From Pontiellaceae bacterium B1224 (GTDB lineage: Bacteria > Verrucomicrobiota > Kiritimatiellia > Kiritimatiellales > Pontiellaceae), in contig JAROBA010000039.1 in NCBI GenBank assembly GCA_029432815.1, positions 1-51,380 of the forward strand: a stretch of 51,380 nt of DNA, read 5' to 3'. Both the position numbers and the translations under genes were made by a program. This document shows, one piece after another, positions 33,539 through 42,095 of the stretch. The number at the start of each line of letters is the position of its first letter. Position 1 is the stretch's first letter. The notes under the pieces are model-generated. The model did not search any database. It was not told the DNA's origin and was given only the letters and a program-made list of their open reading frames with translations.

Positions 33539-34255
33539 TCAAGTGTTGTTTTCGTCAATTTCACCCGAATCCGACAATAAATCGCTCCGCCGCTCTTTTG
33601 TACGTTTCAGCGCCTGCTCATGGCGCCATGCTGCAATTTTTCCGTGATCTCCTGAAAACAGGATTTCCGGCACGTTCATTCCCCTAAATTCCGGTGGGCG
33701 CGTATATTGAGGAAATTCAAGCAAACCGGATGAAAAGGATTCATCCTCAGTTGCCACCTCACCGCCGCCCAGCACACCGGGCCGCAGCCGGACCACCGCA
33801 TCAATTACAACGCTGGCCGACAAAACCCCGTTGGTCAGCACATAGTCGCCAATCGAGATCTCCTCGTCTATCAGCGCTTCGCGCACACGCTCGTCGATGC
33901 CCTCGTAGTGACCGCAGACAAAAACCAGGTGGTTCCAATCATTGGAAAGTCGCTGGGCATCGGCCTGTTTAAAAGTTTTTCCTGACGGAGTCATCAGGAT
34001 CACCCGGCTTACCGGAGTCCGGACCGATTCAATGGCCGCAAACAACGGTTCGCACTTCATTACCATCCCCGGTCCGCCGCCGAACGGACGGTCATCGGTT
34101 GTATTGTGCTTATCGGTGGTGAAGTCGCGCGGATTGACCACGTTGAATTCCACGAGCCCTGCATTCGAGGCGCGTTTCATCATACTCTCCTCCAGAAAGC
34201 CGGTCAGCATTCCTGGAAAAAGCGTAATCACATCAACTTTAAGCACGTCACTCAT
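33539..34255 (-). CDS. trmD: tRNA (guanine-37-N1)-methyltransferase
   Basis: 238 aa from ATG 34255 ([16 protein letters not shown]); a TTG further up lies in a repeat. SPOUT fold with a deep knot: [46 protein letters not shown], and the C-terminal [22 protein letters not shown]. It makes m1G37 and prevents frameshifting. rimM, usually just upstream, is absent. Palindrome at 33933-33947 (S-N-D-W-N). Confidence 0.96.
   Translation of the reverse strand: MSDVLKVDVITLFPGMLTGFLEESMMKRASNAGLVEFNVVNPRDFTTDKHNTTDDRPFGGGPGMVMKCEPLFAAIESVRTPVSRVILMTPSGKTFKQADAQRLSNDWNHLVFVCGHYEGIDERVREALIDEEISIGDYVLTNGVLSASVVIDAVVRLRPGVLGGGEVATEDESFSSGLLEFPQYTRPPEFRGMNVPEILFSGDHGKIAAWRHEQALKRTKERRSDLLSDSGEIDENNT
33933..33947. 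repeat. TTCCAA-N3-TTGGAA palindrome (spacer TCA), in trmD
   Basis: Perfect copy; read as S-N-D-W-N. Confidence 0.95.
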
Positions 34256-34265
34256 GGTTTTTTTT

Positions 34266-34333
34266 ACAGAAGAACGCAAAGTTCGCCAAGCGTACGACCA
34301 TTCCTGCCCTTCGCGAACTTTGCGGCCTTCTGT
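34266..34333. repeat. Inverted repeat element (CGCAAAG family), ORF-less
   Basis: Arms 34266-34290 and 34310-34333 pair as ACAGAAGAACGCAAAGTTCG with its near reverse complement. The CGCAAAG unit recalls the arms of the GxxExxY cassettes, but only 19 bp lie between the arms. Confidence 0.8.
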
Positions 34334-34351
34334 TTAAATGATGGTTCCAAT

Positions 34352-34378
34352 AAAAAAGAGCGGCAGAACCGCTCTTTT
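34352..34378 (-). terminator. Rho-independent terminator after khpA
   Basis: A perfect 10-bp stem AAAAGAGCGG/CCGCTCTTTT with a 5-bp loop; A/T tracts on both sides make it possibly bidirectional. It separates ffh-rpsP-khpA from trmD-rplS-rnhB. Confidence 0.85.
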
Positions 34379-34403
34379 CGTTGTTTCCAGAGCTTGGAAA
34401 CGC

Positions 34404-34634
34404 TTAGTCGACCACTTCGAGCATGGCTTTTCGGCCCTGCTTGGCGGCCATGGAATTCATGATGGTTCGCATGGCTCCCACCGTTTTGCCGCTCTTGCCA
34501 ATAATCTTACCGACGTCCTTGGCGTTGCAACGCAGTTCGAAAATGATGGTCTTTTCGCCGTCGACCTCGGTGATCTGCACCTCGTTAGGTGCATCCACCA
34601 GAGATTTAGCAATAGATTCAAGAATCTTCTTCAT
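34404..34634 (-). CDS. khpA: KH-domain RNA-binding protein KhpA
   Basis: 76 aa, the standard length. One KH domain with the GKIIGKSGKTV loop. KhpA proteins bind RNA, often with KhpB, and affect cell division and translation in other bacteria. It starts 4 bp after the rpsP stop and ends before a terminator. A one-mismatch palindrome lies 4 bp after its stop (34385-34399). Confidence 0.93.
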   Translation of the reverse strand: MKKILESIAKSLVDAPNEVQITEVDGEKTIIFELRCNAKDVGKIIGKSGKTVGAMRTIMNSMAAKQGRKAMLEVVD

Positions 34635-34637
34635 TGC

Positions 34638-34994
34638 TTAGGCTTTTTCTTCAGTCGCTTCTTCCGCAACTTCTTCTGCGGCCTCTTCAGCCTCTACTGC
34701 TGCAACCGGAACTTCTTCTTCAGTTACTTCACCACTAACGGCCTGTTCAACCGGAAGAGATGCTGCTTTTTTGATCAGGCTTTTGGCGGTGTCCGACGGC
34801 TGCGCACCGTTTTCCAGCCAATAGTTTACGCGATCGAGGTTGAGCGAGAAGTTATTACCTTCCTGCTTCGGATCGTACCAACCGAGGGTTTCAATGAAAC
34901 GGCCAGTCGGAGCAAAGCGTCCGTCCTGAACAATTACACGATAGAATGCGGCGTTTCTGCTGCCCATTCTGCGTAGTCGAATTTTTACTGCCAT
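34638..34994 (-). CDS. rpsP: 30S ribosomal protein S16
   Basis: 118 aa. The core (VKIRLRRMGSRNAAFYRVIVQDGRFAPTGRFIETLGWYDP) is typical. The C-terminal extension of about 35 residues is Glu/Ala-rich (EEAAEEVAEEATEEKA), as seen in several phyla. Between ffh and khpA in the usual order. Confidence 0.97.
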   Translation of the reverse strand: MAVKIRLRRMGSRNAAFYRVIVQDGRFAPTGRFIETLGWYDPKQEGNNFSLNLDRVNYWLENGAQPSDTAKSLIKKAASLPVEQAVSGEVTEEEVPVAAVEAEEAAEEVAEEATEEKA

Positions 34995-35038
34995 GTTGTT
35001 TCTCTCCGTAAATTATCCCGCTATTTGGGGTAAAGGGG

Positions 35039-36382
35039 CTACTTTGTAGTGAACTTTTTCATGTGCCGCAACCTTTTTTCCATCTTTTTGAACTGCTTAC
35101 CCATTTTACCCATTTGTTCGAATCGCTTGAGCAACTGGTTGACATCTTGAAACTTGCGGCCACAGCCTGCCGCAATGCGTAACCGGCGCGGACGATCGAT
35201 CTTCTTCGGATTCTGACGTTCCCATTTGGTCATGCTCTGAATGATCGACTCGAATTTTTTCATTTCGAGTTCAGATGCTGTTGCAATGGCATCCTTTTTC
35301 TTCTGATCCATTTTCATGGCATCGCCCGGCATCATATCAAACAGGCTGCTCATGGAACCGAGCTTTTTCATCTGCTGGATCTGCGAGAGGAAGTCCTCCA
35401 GGTCCATCTGATTTTTCATCAGCTTTTCCTGCATCTTCATCGCTTCTTCCTGATCCACCACGCCCTGCGCTTTTTCCACAAAGCTGACCACATCGCCCAT
35501 GCCGAGAATGCGCGAGGCCATGCGGTCCGGATAAAACGGCTCCAGGTCTTCCATCTTTTCACCGGAGCCGGTCATCAGAACCGGACAGCCGGTCACGGCA
35601 TGGACCGACAGTGCCGCACCGCCGCGCGCATCGCCGTCGAGTTTGGTCAGGATCAATCCGGTCAAACCAACGGCATCGCGGAAGGTTTCGGCCACATTGA
35701 CCGATTCCTGACCGATCGCCGCGTCCAGCACCAGCACCCGGTTATTCGGATTGGTCTCGGCACTGAACTCTTTCAGCTCCTGAACGAGCTCGTCATCCAC
35801 CTGAAAACGCCCGCCGGTGTCATAAATCACGACATCAAACTTTTCGTCTTTGGCATATTTCGCGGCGCGCTTTCCAAGCATTGGAACCGATTCGCCGGGT
35901 TCGGGACCGATCACATCGCACCCCACCTGCCCCGCCAGAATCATCAGCTGCTCCACGGCGGCCGGACGACGAATATCGCAGGCGACCAGCAGAACGCGTC
36001 GACCGGATTTTTTCCAGCGCATCGCCAGCTTGCCGGAGGTGGTGGTTTTACCGGAACCATGCAGCCCCATCATCATGACGGAGGCCGGGTGCCCGGTCAG
36101 TTCAAATTCCCGATGCGCGCCGCCGAGCAGTTCTTCCAGCTCGTCCTGCACCTTTTTAACAACGAGCTGTCCGGGCGTAATGCTGCCCATCACCTCATCG
36201 CCCATGCAGGATTCCTGCACTTTTTTCACGAAGTCGCGCGCGACCTTAAAGTTTACATCGGCCTCCAGCAGGGCCATACGCACTTCGCGCATGGAATCCT
36301 TGACGTTTTTTTCGGTCAGCCGGCCGTAGCCACGCAGGTTCTTGAATGTTTTCTGTAAAGCCGTAGATAGGTTTTCAAACAT
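35039..36382 (-). CDS. ffh: Signal recognition particle protein
   Basis: 447 aa SRP54 GTPase. N domain at 1-85; G domain with GLHGSGKTTTSGKLA, DTGGR, and TKLDGDARGGAALS; methionine-rich M domain (about 300-447) that binds 4.5S RNA and signal peptides. The P-loop has His in GLHGSGK where Gln is more usual. It heads the ffh-rpsP-khpA group. Palindrome at 35872-35886 (P-M-L-G-K). Confidence 0.97.
   Translation of the reverse strand: MFENLSTALQKTFKNLRGYGRLTEKNVKDSMREVRMALLEADVNFKVARDFVKKVQESCMGDEVMGSITPGQLVVKKVQDELEELLGGAHREFELTGHPASVMMMGLHGSGKTTTSGKLAMRWKKSGRRVLLVACDIRRPAAVEQLMILAGQVGCDVIGPEPGESVPMLGKRAAKYAKDEKFDVVIYDTGGRFQVDDELVQELKEFSAETNPNNRVLVLDAAIGQESVNVAETFRDAVGLTGLILTKLDGDARGGAALSVHAVTGCPVLMTGSGEKMEDLEPFYPDRMASRILGMGDVVSFVEKAQGVVDQEEAMKMQEKLMKNQMDLEDFLSQIQQMKKLGSMSSLFDMMPGDAMKMDQKKKDAIATASELEMKKFESIIQSMTKWERQNPKKIDRPRRLRIAAGCGRKFQDVNQLLKRFEQMGKMGKQFKKMEKRLRHMKKFTTK
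35872..35886. repeat. TTCCAA-N3-TTGGAA palindrome (spacer GCA), in ffh
   Basis: Perfect copy; the last before a gap of about 15 kb. Read as P-M-L-G-K. Confidence 0.95.
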
Positions 36383-36555
36383 AGCAGCGTTATCGGTTAT
36401 CAGTTATCTGTTCATGGGAAAGTGCGGAGTTAAGCGGAAGCACACCTGATTTCAAACCTCTAATCCTGACTATTTTGAACCTATTGCTATACTCCGCTGC
36501 TCGTTAATGAAAGTATGCCTGAATATTACGGACATACACACGGGAACAGGATGAC

Positions 36556-38745
36556 ATGAACAGGAACAGCCTATTGCTATTTGGAATTTCGCTCATTTCC
36601 GGAGTTTTCTCCGCGCAGGCGCTGGAGTTCGGAGACTACAGCTATACGGTCAATTCGGATGACTCCGCGACTATAACTGACTATACGGGCTCGAACACGG
36701 TCCTGAACATTCCCTCATCCATTGACGGGCATATTGTGACCGAGATCGGAGAGACCGCCTTTTCAGATTATCCGTCCGCCCCGGAATACTTTCAGGAAAT
36801 CATCCTCCCGGATACCGTTGTAAACATCGGTTACCGCGCATTTGCGGCCTGCATAGATCTTCACACCATCGCATTCAGCGCGAGCCTGACCAATATTTCC
36901 GGCGAAGCGTTCATCTACTGCAACTCCCTCACGAACCTGACGCTGGACGGCATGATTGAGACCCTCGGTTATCGAGCTTTCGCGTATTGCGAAGATCTTC
37001 AGCATCTGAGCACAGGCAACGCTCTCCGAACCATTGGAGATTCCGCCTTTTATTTCTGCCAAAATCTCGCGAGTGTGGAGCTCGGAGACGGAATGGATCT
37101 CATCGGGGATCTAGCGTTTATCGACTGTTCCTCCTTAACCAACCTTGCGCTGGGAAACAGCGTACACTCCATCGGAGAACGCGCGTTTCAACGGTGCGAC
37201 AGCCTGTTGAGCGTCACGATACCCCATAGCGTCACCAACATGGGCTACGACACGTTCTATGATTGCGAGAATCTGCAGAGCGTGGTGTTCGGCGACGGCA
37301 TGACCTATGTTCCCTACCGCGGTTTTTGGGGTTGCGCCAGCCTGACCAACGTCACCTTCGGAGCGTCCATCGCATCCATTGAGCCCTTCGCTTTCTCATG
37401 GTGCACCAGCCTACCGGAAGTCAGCGTTCCGGAAGGTGTTCACTCGATCACCTGGGCGTTTTCGGACTGCATCTCCCTGGAGCGGGCGAGCTTGCCGGCG
37501 TCATTCACCAATTGCCCCTTTGAATCATTTGTTTTCATGGGTTGCTCCAGCCTCACCTCCATCGTGGTCGCGGCGGGCAACCCGATCTACAAGGATATCG
37601 ATGGCGTGTGGTTCAACAAAGAAGGGGATGATTTACTGATGTACCCCGAGGGACGAGCGGGAGCTTACACGATTCCGGCAGGCACCCGTTACACGTCGTC
37701 CTCATTCGGCAACTGCACAGGGCTTACCGCCGTAAATATCCCCGACACCATGCTTTACATGGGCGTTTCGCTATTTAATGGCTGCACCAATCTTTCTTCG
37801 ATAACCGTCGCGGCGGACAGTCAGGTATTCCAAAGCCTGAACGGCGTCTTATATGATGACACGCTGGCGGAGCTGCTCAAATATCCGGCAGGAAAAACCG
37901 CGAAAAGCTTCAGTGTGCACGGCCACATTACGACGTTACGCCAATCCTCCTTCAGTGGAGCGGCCCATCTCGAGTCCATCCATTTGCCCGAGACGCTGGT
38001 TGAAATCGGCAGCTACACCTTTCGCGGCTGCGCGAATTTACGAAGCCTCACCATTCCGGATAGCGTCCCAAGCATTCCTTCCCACGCGTTCACCGATTGC
38101 GTCGCCTTGACCAACATCGCGCTTCCCGATGGAATCACCATCATCGAAAATTCAACCTTTGAAAACTGCGCATCGCTCACGTCGATCCAGCTATCGACCA
38201 ACCTGACCTCCATTAGCAAGTCCGCCTTCCAAGGGTGCTCAGCACTGACTAAAGTCACCATCCCCGATTCCGTGGTTGAACTGGGTGATCACGCATTCAG
38301 CGACTGCGACTCGTTGGAACGCGTCTATTTCGGCACAACGGTGGACGAGATTGGATCGTACACATTCGATGACTGCGATGCCCTTGAGAATTTGTACTTT
38401 AAAGGCGAGCCCCCTTCGAGTCTCGGCCACAACGCGTTGCCAACCGGAGAAGAGGTCGCGATTTATCGGCTGCTCGATTCCGATTCATGGCCTGTGAGTC
38501 TCGACGGCATTCCCGTCTACATATGGAATCCGACCATCCGCGCCAATCAACCTCAGCCCGAGACTGCAAACTTTGTAATGACGGTCACCGGTCCGAATAA
38601 TGACAGCGTCGTGATTGAACAGAGCTTCGAGCCGGGGGGCGAATGGTTCCCTTGCTTAACCAATGCGCTATCAGGAGGCACAGGCCAATTCACCGTGCCC
38701 AGCAATGCAACGAACGCTTTCTACAGAGCAACTATGCAGGACTGA
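36556..38745 (+). CDS. BspA-type leucine-rich repeat surface protein
   Basis: 729 aa with signal peptide (SLLLFGISLISGVFSAQA) and AGGATG upstream. Residues about 60-640 consist of some 20 LRR_5 (Treponema pallidum/BspA) repeats of the form I...AF..C..L..+.L...+, seen as GYRAFAACIDLHTI, GDSAFYFCQNLASV and so on. Such proteins act in adhesion or binding. The last 60 residues form a beta-domain ending in AFYRATMQD, like the LamG and sugar-dehydrogenase proteins; this may be a shared sorting tail. Many Cys residues lie in the repeat consensus. Confidence 0.9.
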   Translation: MNRNSLLLFGISLISGVFSAQALEFGDYSYTVNSDDSATITDYTGSNTVLNIPSSIDGHIVTEIGETAFSDYPSAPEYFQEIILPDTVVNIGYRAFAACIDLHTIAFSASLTNISGEAFIYCNSLTNLTLDGMIETLGYRAFAYCEDLQHLSTGNALRTIGDSAFYFCQNLASVELGDGMDLIGDLAFIDCSSLTNLALGNSVHSIGERAFQRCDSLLSVTIPHSVTNMGYDTFYDCENLQSVVFGDGMTYVPYRGFWGCASLTNVTFGASIASIEPFAFSWCTSLPEVSVPEGVHSITWAFSDCISLERASLPASFTNCPFESFVFMGCSSLTSIVVAAGNPIYKDIDGVWFNKEGDDLLMYPEGRAGAYTIPAGTRYTSSSFGNCTGLTAVNIPDTMLYMGVSLFNGCTNLSSITVAADSQVFQSLNGVLYDDTLAELLKYPAGKTAKSFSVHGHITTLRQSSFSGAAHLESIHLPETLVEIGSYTFRGCANLRSLTIPDSVPSIPSHAFTDCVALTNIALPDGITIIENSTFENCASLTSIQLSTNLTSISKSAFQGCSALTKVTIPDSVVELGDHAFSDCDSLERVYFGTTVDEIGSYTFDDCDALENLYFKGEPPSSLGHNALPTGEEVAIYRLLDSDSWPVSLDGIPVYIWNPTIRANQPQPETANFVMTVTGPNNDSVVIEQSFEPGGEWFPCLTNALSGGTGQFTVPSNATNAFYRATMQD

Positions 38746-38785
38746 TGCCGCATTGAACATCAGCACCCTATCGGCCGGACTGTCT

Positions 38786-39193
38786 TTACCGCTGAAAATC
38801 AGCCGTCCATTTCTTTTCGCATTTAATCAGCTCATCGAAACTGAGGAGCTTTTCGGCCTTTCGTAAACTGACGACCCGGCGCTTTCGCTCCTTTTTTTCC
38901 GGCCAATGCTGATACAGTTTACTGACCTCCATGGGAAACAGTTCCAGCTCCACGCTACTGCCTTTGCGCGGAATCGTTACAGAATATGAATGCTTCATCT
39001 TAAGCGCCCCTTTCACCCCCGCTTCTTCAAACGCTTCCTGGATAGCAGACTCATATTTATCTTTGCCTTTGACGGGATTCCCTTTGGGAAAAATCCAGTA
39101 ACCGTTTGTACGGCTGGTAACCAGAACCAGTTTATATTGTCCATTCTTTCGGACAAACGGAATGACGCCGTACTGTTTGGACAGCCTGCTCAT
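38786..39193 (-). CDS. NUDIX hydrolase (DIPP-like)
   Basis: 135 aa. Nudix box at about 40-62: GNPVKGKDKYESAIQEAFEEAGV, with Gln where the motif usually has Arg (Q-E-A-F-E-E); the metal-binding glutamates are kept. The fold and small size resemble diphosphoinositol/diadenosine-polyphosphate and polyphosphate hydrolases. It is the last gene of the five-gene operon; its start overlaps the CYTH stop by 4 bp, so it is translationally coupled. The substrate is inferred only from family and context. Confidence 0.88.
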   Translation of the reverse strand: MSRLSKQYGVIPFVRKNGQYKLVLVTSRTNGYWIFPKGNPVKGKDKYESAIQEAFEEAGVKGALKMKHSYSVTIPRKGSSVELELFPMEVSKLYQHWPEKKERKRRVVSLRKAEKLLSFDELIKCEKKWTADFQR

Positions 39194-39657
39194 TTTTCAG
39201 CCAATCCGTGAATCGCCAATTGCTTGTTTTTATACGCGGGATCTTCGGTGACTTCCCGGCCGAACCACGCGGGCGGCACAAATGCCAGCGCAGACGCCTC
39301 GTCCGGGAATTCCACCTCGCAGAGTTTAAGTCCTGCCAGTGAATCCTCAAAAATATCAATCTCAGCCATCAGTGCATTCGGCAGGGCGACTTTATAGCGG
39401 ACTTTACATACCCGCCGCCCCACGGTCAGGGGCCAAAACTGCTGAAACAGATCCTCTCCGATTTCACTTTCCTGCTCTTCCCGGGTCATGCCTTGCCCGG
39501 TTTTACAGGTGAGAATATATGTCGAGCCCTTCTGTCGCAGACGAACTTCAACGGAATCGTCGGGCTCGGTGATGTATCCCTGAAGAACCGCCACCGGTTC
39601 CTCGCCCATGGAGTCAGGCAGTTCTTTCAGAATAAATTTCCGTTCAATTTCCTTCAT
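39190..39657 (-). CDS. CYTH-domain triphosphate tunnel metalloenzyme
   Basis: 155 aa. The opening MKEIERKF contains the defining ExExK motif (E3, E5, K7). Further tunnel residues follow: VEVRLRQKGSTYILTCKTG, RYKV, AEIDIFEDSLAGLKLCEVEFPD. Bacterial members are often tripolyphosphatases (YgiF/ttm type) and some make cAMP or hydrolyse thiamine triphosphate. ATGA overlaps on both sides (ParA upstream, NUDIX downstream) tie it to the operon. Confidence 0.92.
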   Translation of the reverse strand: MKEIERKFILKELPDSMGEEPVAVLQGYITEPDDSVEVRLRQKGSTYILTCKTGQGMTREEQESEIGEDLFQQFWPLTVGRRVCKVRYKVALPNALMAEIDIFEDSLAGLKLCEVEFPDEASALAFVPPAWFGREVTEDPAYKNKQLAIHGLAEK

Positions 39658-40409
39658 CGCCGCTTCTTCACTATTTTGGATTCAACCTCTGCCCATAGCG
39701 TTTCATAGGATTGAACGGCGGGTTTACGGCCGGCAAAGCTGAGGGCCGGGGCTCTGTGGATTCCCATCTTCTCGATGTGCGTTGAGAACGGGATTTCTGC
39801 TTTCAGAATCTTTTTATGGTTTTTACGCAAGCGTTCCATCGTTTCCACATGCAGGGATTTTCCGCGCTGGACCATGGAAAAGAACGGGAGGATTTTATTC
39901 TTCGCATAGCCCTTATCCTTAAAGAAGTCGTAGAGTTGTTCGAGCGTCCGCTCCGACAGCGTGGTTGGAATGACCGGCACCACAATTTTATGCGCAACCT
40001 TAAATATATTCTCCGACAACAGGGAAATATTCGGAGGGCAATCGAGCAGAATCACATCATACTGATGGTTCACAGAATCCAATGCTTTGTTCAGCCGAGA
40101 ACGGCTGTGTTTCATACGCGAGAGAAAAATATCAAAATCACGGAAGGTCATATTGGCCGGCAGCAGATCCAGGTCTTCAAAATCGCTGGCCCGGATGGCC
40201 TTTATGAAACGTTCCGTGTCTTTGAAAAAACGCTGTTCCTTCAACTTGGCCGATGGTTTCACTCGGAAATAAAACCCGGAAGCCCCCTGCGGATCCAGAT
40301 CGCACAGGAGCGTACGATAGCCTCTTTGAGCACAGGCATACGCCAGATTCACCGACGTTGCGGTTTTTCCAACGCCTCCTTTATTACTGTAGCAGGCCAC
40401 GATCTTCAT
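39654..40409 (-). CDS. ParA/MinD-type partition ATPase
   Basis: 251 aa. The deviant Walker A is KGGVGKT (10-16) with the signature Lys10; Walker A' DLDPQGAS and Walker B VILLDCPPN follow. There is no N-terminal HTH, as in small ParF/McdA-like ParA proteins that move DNA or protein cargo over the nucleoid. It overlaps the CHAD gene upstream and the CYTH gene downstream by 4 bp each. The RHH gene at the head of the operon is a likely ParG-like partner. The cargo is unknown; context points to polyphosphate. Confidence 0.92.
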   Translation of the reverse strand: MKIVACYSNKGGVGKTATSVNLAYACAQRGYRTLLCDLDPQGASGFYFRVKPSAKLKEQRFFKDTERFIKAIRASDFEDLDLLPANMTFRDFDIFLSRMKHSRSRLNKALDSVNHQYDVILLDCPPNISLLSENIFKVAHKIVVPVIPTTLSERTLEQLYDFFKDKGYAKNKILPFFSMVQRGKSLHVETMERLRKNHKKILKAEIPFSTHIEKMGIHRAPALSFAGRKPAVQSYETLWAEVESKIVKKRR

Positions 40410-41926
40410 TTGTCATTCTCTCCAATCATAAACAGGTTGTTAAATGCGGTCCGGGTCTCCGGACTTCCAAAGGCTGCAAGATTTGCGACAATCAGGTCGC
40501 GTTCGCGCAGTTGCTCGCTGTACAGCATGGACGTGAGCGCTCCGATACTTTCCGCAAGGCGCAACCCCTTTTTCCCGCGGATTGTATGATTGTTCATAAA
40601 TTCCTCCAGCGAGACCTGCTGTACGGAACGGTCGTTAAACAAACCCAGATGTTCCTGCATCCGCTTCAGCTTTTTCAACAGGGTTTTAATCTGCTTCTTT
40701 GGAAACAGCGGCGCAAAAGATTCGATCAGATATCGTAGTTTTTTACACTGAATACGGAGCTCATGAATCGTTTCATCCGGCGTTTCAACCGTTATGCTTT
40801 TTGCAATGCGGCAGACCTTGCGATAGCGCTTCATGATCAGGCCGCATCCATATTTCTTTGACGGCGCATTCGCAAATTCACCGCGCAGCTGCTCATTATC
40901 AGGGCCAAACCAATTTTCGAGCCCGGACATTATATTTTGATAATCCTGGCTTTTAAGCATCCGGCGGATCGCCTGATGGGCCCGGTTTCGTTCCTCCTCC
41001 AGCATTTCAAACAAGGTTTCCAGCCCCCTATGCAGACGGGGAGGAACCATGGAAAAGTAATCCGGTTTTGACAGTAAATAAACATCCCGGTCGCGAAGCA
41101 GGTTGGTCTCCTTCATGATTTCGGAGAAGGATTGTTTTAGATGAGCCGTATCTTCTTCGCTCAAGACATTTTTAAACAAACTCAGAACCGACCGGATTTT
41201 ACGGAGGCTGACCCGGTAGTCGTGAAGAAATTCAGTGTCGTAATCAGCAATCACACCCTCTTCATTTTTTCGCGCCACATTCAAATACGTCGTAACCAGC
41301 AAACGTAAGCTATCAAAAACGGGGGCATCCGGTTCCAGTCTGATTTCGGGCTTAGCGGAATAACCGGACGTTTCAAGCGTCAGGATTTCGTGATATTCCG
41401 GAGCAGCTCCGCCCGTCTGCCCGTCCAGCGCCTGGATCAGCTGCTGATGATAGGCGTCATAACCACGCATGGCATGGGTTTGCAGAAAAGACAGACTCTG
41501 TTTTTCCTGCGAAATAATCAGGCCGCTCAACCTACAGCATGTTTTTTTCTCCTCATCCAGTAGCGGAAGAAATAGATTCAAAACATCCACCTCTCCCACC
41601 GGAAAAAGCAGGCGAAGCGCTGTCAGGCGCACAAGATGATCTTTCAAATCGCATTCAGGCAGTGTTTCGGCAAAACGGTTCCACGCCGAACTGAGCTCCA
41701 ATACGTCCGTTTTCGCCGTCTGGACATCTGCACAGATCAGCGTTGTGCCTGCGAGGATGAGCAGTTTCCCCTGACCCGCAAGGATTCCGTCAAAGGTATC
41801 GAGTACCATACCCGACTGCGGCTCGCTCCCGCACAGCTTCAATTTACTGCCTTTTGGTAGCCTTTGATTAATTTTTCGTCCCGTCACCGCACCTGCGATC
41901 ACAAACTGACGACTGTCATTTGTCAT
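40406..41926 (-). CDS. CHAD-domain protein with degenerate CYTH-like N-terminus
   Basis: 506 aa. Residues about 200-500 form a CHAD domain with the conserved basic/His helices (FLHDYRVSLRKIRSVL; IHELRIQCKKLRYLIESF). CHAD domains bind inorganic polyphosphate and target proteins to polyphosphate granules in other bacteria. The first 190 residues are unusual; MVLDTFDGILAGQGKLLIL recalls the DT.DG.L segment of CYTH, but the acidic/basic tunnel residues are missing, so it may be an inactive CYTH in a CYTH-CHAD fusion. Its start overlaps the RHH stop by 11 bp and its stop overlaps the ParA start by 4. Confidence 0.88.
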   Translation of the reverse strand: MTNDSRQFVIAGAVTGRKINQRLPKGSKLKLCGSEPQSGMVLDTFDGILAGQGKLLILAGTTLICADVQTAKTDVLELSSAWNRFAETLPECDLKDHLVRLTALRLLFPVGEVDVLNLFLPLLDEEKKTCCRLSGLIISQEKQSLSFLQTHAMRGYDAYHQQLIQALDGQTGGAAPEYHEILTLETSGYSAKPEIRLEPDAPVFDSLRLLVTTYLNVARKNEEGVIADYDTEFLHDYRVSLRKIRSVLSLFKNVLSEEDTAHLKQSFSEIMKETNLLRDRDVYLLSKPDYFSMVPPRLHRGLETLFEMLEEERNRAHQAIRRMLKSQDYQNIMSGLENWFGPDNEQLRGEFANAPSKKYGCGLIMKRYRKVCRIAKSITVETPDETIHELRIQCKKLRYLIESFAPLFPKKQIKTLLKKLKRMQEHLGLFNDRSVQQVSLEEFMNNHTIRGKKGLRLAESIGALTSMLYSEQLRERDLIVANLAAFGSPETRTAFNNLFMIGENDK

Positions 41927-42074
41927 TCACTTTCCTTTGTTTCTTAAGATACTCTGCAACCAGATTTTCAAGGATCGCCTGGACACTCGTGTCATTCTGA
42001 ATGGCGGCCATTTTCAGTTGTTTCAAAACTTTTTTCTCTAAACGCAACGATGTGTTTTTCCTCTCATCAGCCAT
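41916..42074 (-). CDS. Ribbon-helix-helix protein, ParG/CopG-like, 52 aa
   Basis: A short ORF (stop TGA 41916-41918) whose product has the RHH layout: a flexible start MADERKN, a strand TSLRLEKKV, then helices VLKQLKMAAIQNDTSVQAILENLVAEYL. This spacing matches ParG/omega-type partition proteins and CopG repressors. It overlaps the CHAD start by 11 bp and is the first gene of the operon, so it is likely the operon's repressor and the DNA-binding partner of the ParA ATPase encoded two genes downstream. TCAT repeats lie just upstream. Confidence 0.75.
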   Translation of the reverse strand: MADERKNTSLRLEKKVLKQLKMAAIQNDTSVQAILENLVAEYLKKQRKVNDK

Positions 42075-42095
42075 ACCACACCTCAACATCCTTTA

